A DNA stretch of 64,000 bases from contig CAZWLA010000003.1 in assembly GCA_964633845.1 (NCBI GenBank), positions 1 to 64,000 of the forward strand, written 5' to 3'. Shown here one piece after another: positions 63,654-64,000 of this stretch. Each line of letters begins with the position of its first letter. The stretch's first letter is position 1. Below the pieces are notes generated by a model that was not told the DNA's origin, did no database searches, and saw only the letters and a list, made by a program, of their open reading frames with translations. The DNA comes from JADHTT01 sp964633845 (lineage in GTDB: Bacteria > Campylobacterota > Campylobacteria > Campylobacterales > Arcobacteraceae). The position numbers were made by a program, and so were the translations under genes.

Positions 63654-64000
63654 ATGAAAGCAAAACTAATATCAATATTTAAACTTACAATACTTACAAT
63701 TGCATTTTTAGGGATGATAATATATATGACAGCTACACCACCTGTAAAGGTTGATACAACAACTAACAAAATACATATGAACTATATGCCAAAAACCGTC
63801 AAACTGCTAGATGATGATGTAGAATATTCAACTGAATCTATTATAAAAGAAAATAGTATTATAGTAGTGACAAATCATGATTCAATTGCAGTTTTAAAAG
63901 ATCTTGATAAATATACAGATAATAGTATTGTAATAGTTACAAATATTTCAGCTGCTCCATGGTTTATTAAGCAATGGGTAATACCTGAAAAATTAGTAGA
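63654..64000 (+). CDS. Membrane-anchored hypothetical protein, partial at window edge
   Basis: An open frame begins at ATG 63654, 2 bp after the MnmC-like stop, and runs off the window. It starts with a membrane anchor or signal (LISIFKLTILTIAFLGMIIYM), then an exported region with MPKTVKLLDDDVEY, SIIVVTNHDSIAVLKDL and NISAAPWFIKQWVIP. The last stretches recall thioredoxin-like strands with a tryptophan loop, but no family is claimed. Confidence 0.6.
   Translation, partial: MKAKLISIFKLTILTIAFLGMIIYMTATPPVKVDTTTNKIHMNYMPKTVKLLDDDVEYSTESIIKENSIIVVTNHDSIAVLKDLDKYTDNSIVIVTNISAAPWFIKQWVIPEKLV

Noticed and set aside
1..64000. tRNA, rRNA or CRISPR loci
   Set aside because: Scanning by eye found no tRNA-like T-loop/acceptor arrangements, no rRNA and no regularly spaced repeats; tRNAscan or CRISPR software was not available.

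Overview
The window is about 30% G+C and carries a gene content and order typical of Campylobacterota. The evidence is a non-classical SdhABE succinate/fumarate oxidoreductase, a fused CcsBA haem lyase, the block rplY-pth-lptF/G, the block ctpA-purC-purS-purQ-hypothetical-plsC, the block aroB-mscS-mtaB-ftsH-like (the order I remember from Helicobacter and Campylobacter), BioV, and a sodium channel whose selectivity filter and S4 arginines match NavAb of Arcobacter butzleri. An Arcobacteraceae or close marine/sulfur-oxidising relative is my best guess; the genus is inference. The sequence is a draft scaffold with one 100-N gap (23229-23328).

Layout. 1-1000: a decayed IS256-like (Zn-ribbon) transposase abutting the truncated 3' end of a pilus/secretion secretin. 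1.1-4.7 kb: sdhABE. 4.7-9.4 kb: housekeeping genes (NUDIX, LptF/G, Pth, L25, HIT, DUF493, MoaC, S21, cyclophilin). 9.4-14.6 kb: cell-wall and lipid genes (FtsI, FtsW, MurG, PlsC). 14.6-20.2 kb: a minus-strand operon hisH-hisA-ctpA-purC-purS-purQ-hypothetical-plsC. 20.2-24.9 kb: ComF-like PRTase, YeiH, the NavAb-like channel and a type II restriction-modification pair that contains the gap. 24.9-30.7 kb: lepA, a DsrE-like protein, rpe, trpF, a DnaQ-like exonuclease, a small lipoprotein and cmoB. 30.7-36.1 kb: a chemotaxis locus built by duplication. It has a large receptor with two tandem NIT domains, a relict of cmoB, a PAS protein and a soluble receptor, and the two receptors share about 914 bp of apparently identical signalling-domain DNA. 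36.2-45.5 kb: rhodanese, ccsBA, pepD-like, EEP nuclease, CaCA antiporter, ybeY, radA, gamma-carbonic anhydrase. 45.5-53 kb: a minus-strand run argG - M20 peptidase - ATP-grasp ligase - ATP-grasp ligase with C-terminal HhH domain - M14 carboxypeptidase - gamma-CA. 53-61 kb: aroB, mscS, mtaB, an FtsH-like pseudoprotease, bioV and glyS. 61-64 kb: a MntA/HepT toxin-antitoxin pair, a frameshifted YqiA-like esterase, an MnmC-type FAD oxidase and a truncated membrane-anchored hypothetical.

Most promising for something undescribed is the 45.5-51.7 kb ligase/peptidase cluster. Two RimK-like ATP-grasp enzymes are co-directional with two carboxypeptidases of different folds, which looks like a peptide-building and peptide-trimming system of unknown product; one ligase carries an unexpected helix-hairpin-helix tail. 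Other strong observations are the spurious-looking assembly gap that closes into one intact restriction enzyme, the receptor duplication with a cmoB scar, a G9 tract, and an in-frame membrane-segment extension on glyS. No tRNA, rRNA or CRISPR array was seen.
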